A stretch of 64,000 nt of DNA from Mytilus californianus (taxonomy: Eukaryota > Mollusca > Bivalvia > Mytilida > Mytilidae). This document shows positions 61,873 to 64,000 of this stretch, in pieces. A program made the translations under genes and the position numbers. Where the stretch lies: contig NW_026262734.1 in NCBI RefSeq assembly GCF_021869535.1, positions 93,873,285-93,937,284 of the forward strand. The letters are read 5' to 3'. Position 1 is the first letter of the stretch, and each line of letters opens with the position of its first letter. Below the pieces are notes generated by a model that had not been told where the DNA came from, searched no databases, and saw only the letters and a list, made by a program, of their open reading frames with translations.

Positions 61873-62324
61873 CATTCAATTTGATATGTAGGGGACGATC
61901 ATTTGATTTTCTGGGTAGAGGAATTTGGTAAGAACAGAAAAAATGAGTGAATACAAAAAATATCCTCCCCCTTGCAAATAACAAATAGTCGTCCCCAAAA
62001 TCTGAAAATCATTTTTGTTTATATTTTCATTCACTTATATTTATTTACACGATACATGTAGTAGATAATTTTAACAATTAAAGAATTAAGGAATGATTTG
62101 CGTCTGATGAACAAATCCTCATTTTCCAACTAGCAAATTTATAGTTACTGGAATAAAAAAAATGTTCAGGAAAGTGTTTTCTTTGACATAAAATGTGCTT
62201 AAAAACCGTGTATACCGTTGCTTTAGGTAATCTACTCTGAAGTACTGTCACAGTGACCTATATTAGTGTGAAGGACGGCATGATTTCTTATCCAATTTTT
62301 AGTACTTTGTGATGTGGCGTCCGG

Positions 62325-62920
62325 GACTCAGTGGTATATCCTCCTAGCAAGTCTTCGTAATGAACAATCACTTTACTTATTTAAAAAAGGACTAAAGACG
62401 CATTTTCATAAAGTTATTTTTTTGGATCGCTCATAGTATAGACCTTGATCTGTACTTGATTGTGTTTGACTGATGTTGATTTGCTACAATAATGTTTTAT
62501 ACTTTTTAATTTGATTTGTTGTGTTTCTGTGTATTTGGACAAAACTGTTTACCAGGAGTCGTTGTCTTTCGGTAACATTTTTGTATGAAAACAAAGTAGT
62601 AGCTTTCAGTAATTTCGAAAGATAAGTCTATACATATTCAAATTCTATTTCCATTTATATTATGAAGTTTAGATGATAATTTTTGACATTTTTTACTCAG
62701 TAATTTATTGATAATTTTTTAATTCATTTTTTATTCGAATTTGGTTAAGTTTTTAGTGTCTTAATTTTTTTTAATTGATTAGATTTTATATGATTTTTTT
62801 TTCTACTTTGCAGTTCCGTGTATGTATGAATGTGTGTATTGTTATATAATTCGCTTTCAAAATGCCTTGTAATGATCTTGGAAAGTTTATTCAATTGCAA
62901 TAAACATAAATATCAAAACA
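62325..62920 (+). repeat. LINE-like 3' end remnant
   Basis: A short stretch reads SLRNEQSLYLFKKGLKTHF near 62353-62410 and then stops. It resembles the C-terminal end of many non-LTR reverse transcriptases (a serine-leucine then FK..LKTHL pattern). The following ~500 bp are AT-rich and could be its 3' untranslated region, ending near GCAATAAACATAAATATC. No upstream reverse transcriptase is visible. The 61873-62320 gap holds no gene. Confidence 0.4.
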
Positions 62921-63219
62921 ATTGATATAAACTACATACATGACATATATGACACAAATTATCATGATGTTGCAAATAATTTTCCTATGACCATTTGTCC
63001 CTACAAATTTGTGATTTTTTTCCTGTGAACTTTTTCCGTGGTCCGACTTAGGATGTTGAAATCCCGCTCGGTGTGCCGATCTAATGTATACAATGCAGGG
63101 TTCATATTCATATCTCATTAACATACATGAAATAACGTCAATAGCCTCTACCGGAAGCCCTCTCGACCAGGATTGTACTTATGGATAGTTTACTCTGTGA
63201 ATCGGTATTTATTAATTAG

Positions 63220-63600
63220 TTGTATTTTGCTTTGAACAAGCTTTCAGTAACTGCGAGTACTCTTAGACTCGCAAACATGTTTACCTTGCAACATTCTGTT
63301 TGTGCCGGTCCCAAGTCAAAAACCTATATAATTTAGAAGATGTCGTCCATGTCGTCGGTTGCTGTCTTTAATATTTGTTTCCGTTTATTGTTTTGTACAT
63401 AACTCAGGTCGTTGGTTTCTAGTTTGAATTGTTTAAATTTTGTCATATCGGTGTCCTTTAAAATATACTACACGATATGAATTTTACTGATTGTTAAAGC
63501 CATATGGTGACCTACAGTTGCTTACAGTTGCTTACATATACGCCATTTGGTGTCTAATGGATAATTATCACATTGGTAATCATACCAAATCTCTGTATCT
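63220..63600 (+). repeat. PLE 3' tail family 1 copy
   Basis: Follows 1840-2380 closely in order: AACTGCGAGTACTCTTAGAC, GTGCC.GTCCCAAGTCA, TTTTGTACATAACTCAGGTC, GTGACCTACAGTTGCTTACA, and an ending near ATCATACCAAATCTC. No PLE coding part is adjacent, consistent with 5' truncation. Confidence 0.75.
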
Positions 63601-63647
63601 TCTTGATAATTTATTGCATTGAAAAATCCATGTAAAGATATAAAGTT

Positions 63648-64000
63648 AAAATTGAGAATGGAAATGGGGAATATGTCAAAGAGACAACAACCCGACCAAA
63701 GAGCAGACAACAGCCGAAGGCCACCAATGGGTCTTTAATGCAGCCAGAAAATCCCGCACCCGGAGGTGGTCCTCAGCTGGCCCCTAAATACAATTGTGTG
63801 CTAGTTCAGTGGAAATGGACGTCACACTAAACTCCAAAACATATAAATGAACTAAAATTAAAAAACATACAAGACTAACAAAGGTCAGAGGCTCCTGACT
63901 TGGGACAGGCGCAAAAATGCGGCGGGGTTAAACATGTTTTGTGAGATCTCAACCCTCCCCCTATACCTCAAGCCAATGTAGAATAAAGAAACACATAGCA
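63648..64000 (-). repeat. PLE 3' tail family 2 copy, runs off the window
   Basis: Matches 54716-55065 in order and orientation: AAATTGAGAATGGAAATGGG, AAGAGACAACAACCCGACCA, CTCCTGACTTGGGACAGGCG, GCGGCGGGGTTAAACATGTT. More diverged from the array copy than the one at 46147. Truncated by the window end. Confidence 0.85.

Overview
This window looks like nuclear DNA of a bivalve mollusc, most likely a mussel (Mytilus-like). It is AT-rich and intron-rich, with no bacterial gene packing. The real genes belong to families known to be expanded in bivalves: secreted C1q-domain proteins with coiled-coil stalks, an HSPA12-type Hsp70 relative, and a kringle-domain membrane protein. Between them lie many copies of interspersed repeats that I associate, from memory and unverified, with Mytilus genomes. 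The species call is an inference.

Layout. (1) 0.5-2.4 kb: a decayed Penelope-like (PLE) reverse transcriptase with its 3' tail. (2) 3.3-6.8 kb, minus strand: a dead C1q gene with in-frame stops, a frameshift and a 584-bp palindromic element in its coiled-coil exon. (3) 11.7-18.0 kb, minus strand: a better preserved C1q paralogue with one frameshift in the coil. (4) 20.3-27.6 kb: two diverged direct copies of a ~3.1-kb block, each carrying a signal-peptide exon, separated by a C1q-coil fragment split by a SINE. (5) 28.0-32.9 kb: a 39-bp minisatellite interrupted by a 3.6-kb unclassified DNA transposon. (6) 33.8-36.2 kb, plus strand: a kringle exon and a transmembrane exon whose phase matches the signal exons upstream. 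(7) 39.86-48.48 kb: a complete PIF/Harbinger transposon with TAA target duplication, terminal inverted repeats, a three-exon transposase and a divergent three-exon MADF/BESS protein. (8) 52.4-61.9 kb, plus strand: an HSPA12-like gene whose largest intron holds a 109-bp tandem array split by a 5'-truncated PLE. (9) 62-64 kb: LINE-like and PLE-tail repeats.

The recurring theme is nesting of mobile DNA. Because several insertions interrupt recognisable hosts (a coil exon, a minisatellite, an intronic array, a transposon intron), their boundaries and in places target duplications can be read directly. Two very common repeat families here appear to be the 3' tails of PLE retroelements, since each sits directly downstream of a PLE reverse transcriptase in the same orientation. 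Exon borders were placed by GT-AG sites and matching reading phase only; no transcript evidence was available. Repeat edges are approximate unless a duplication is stated.
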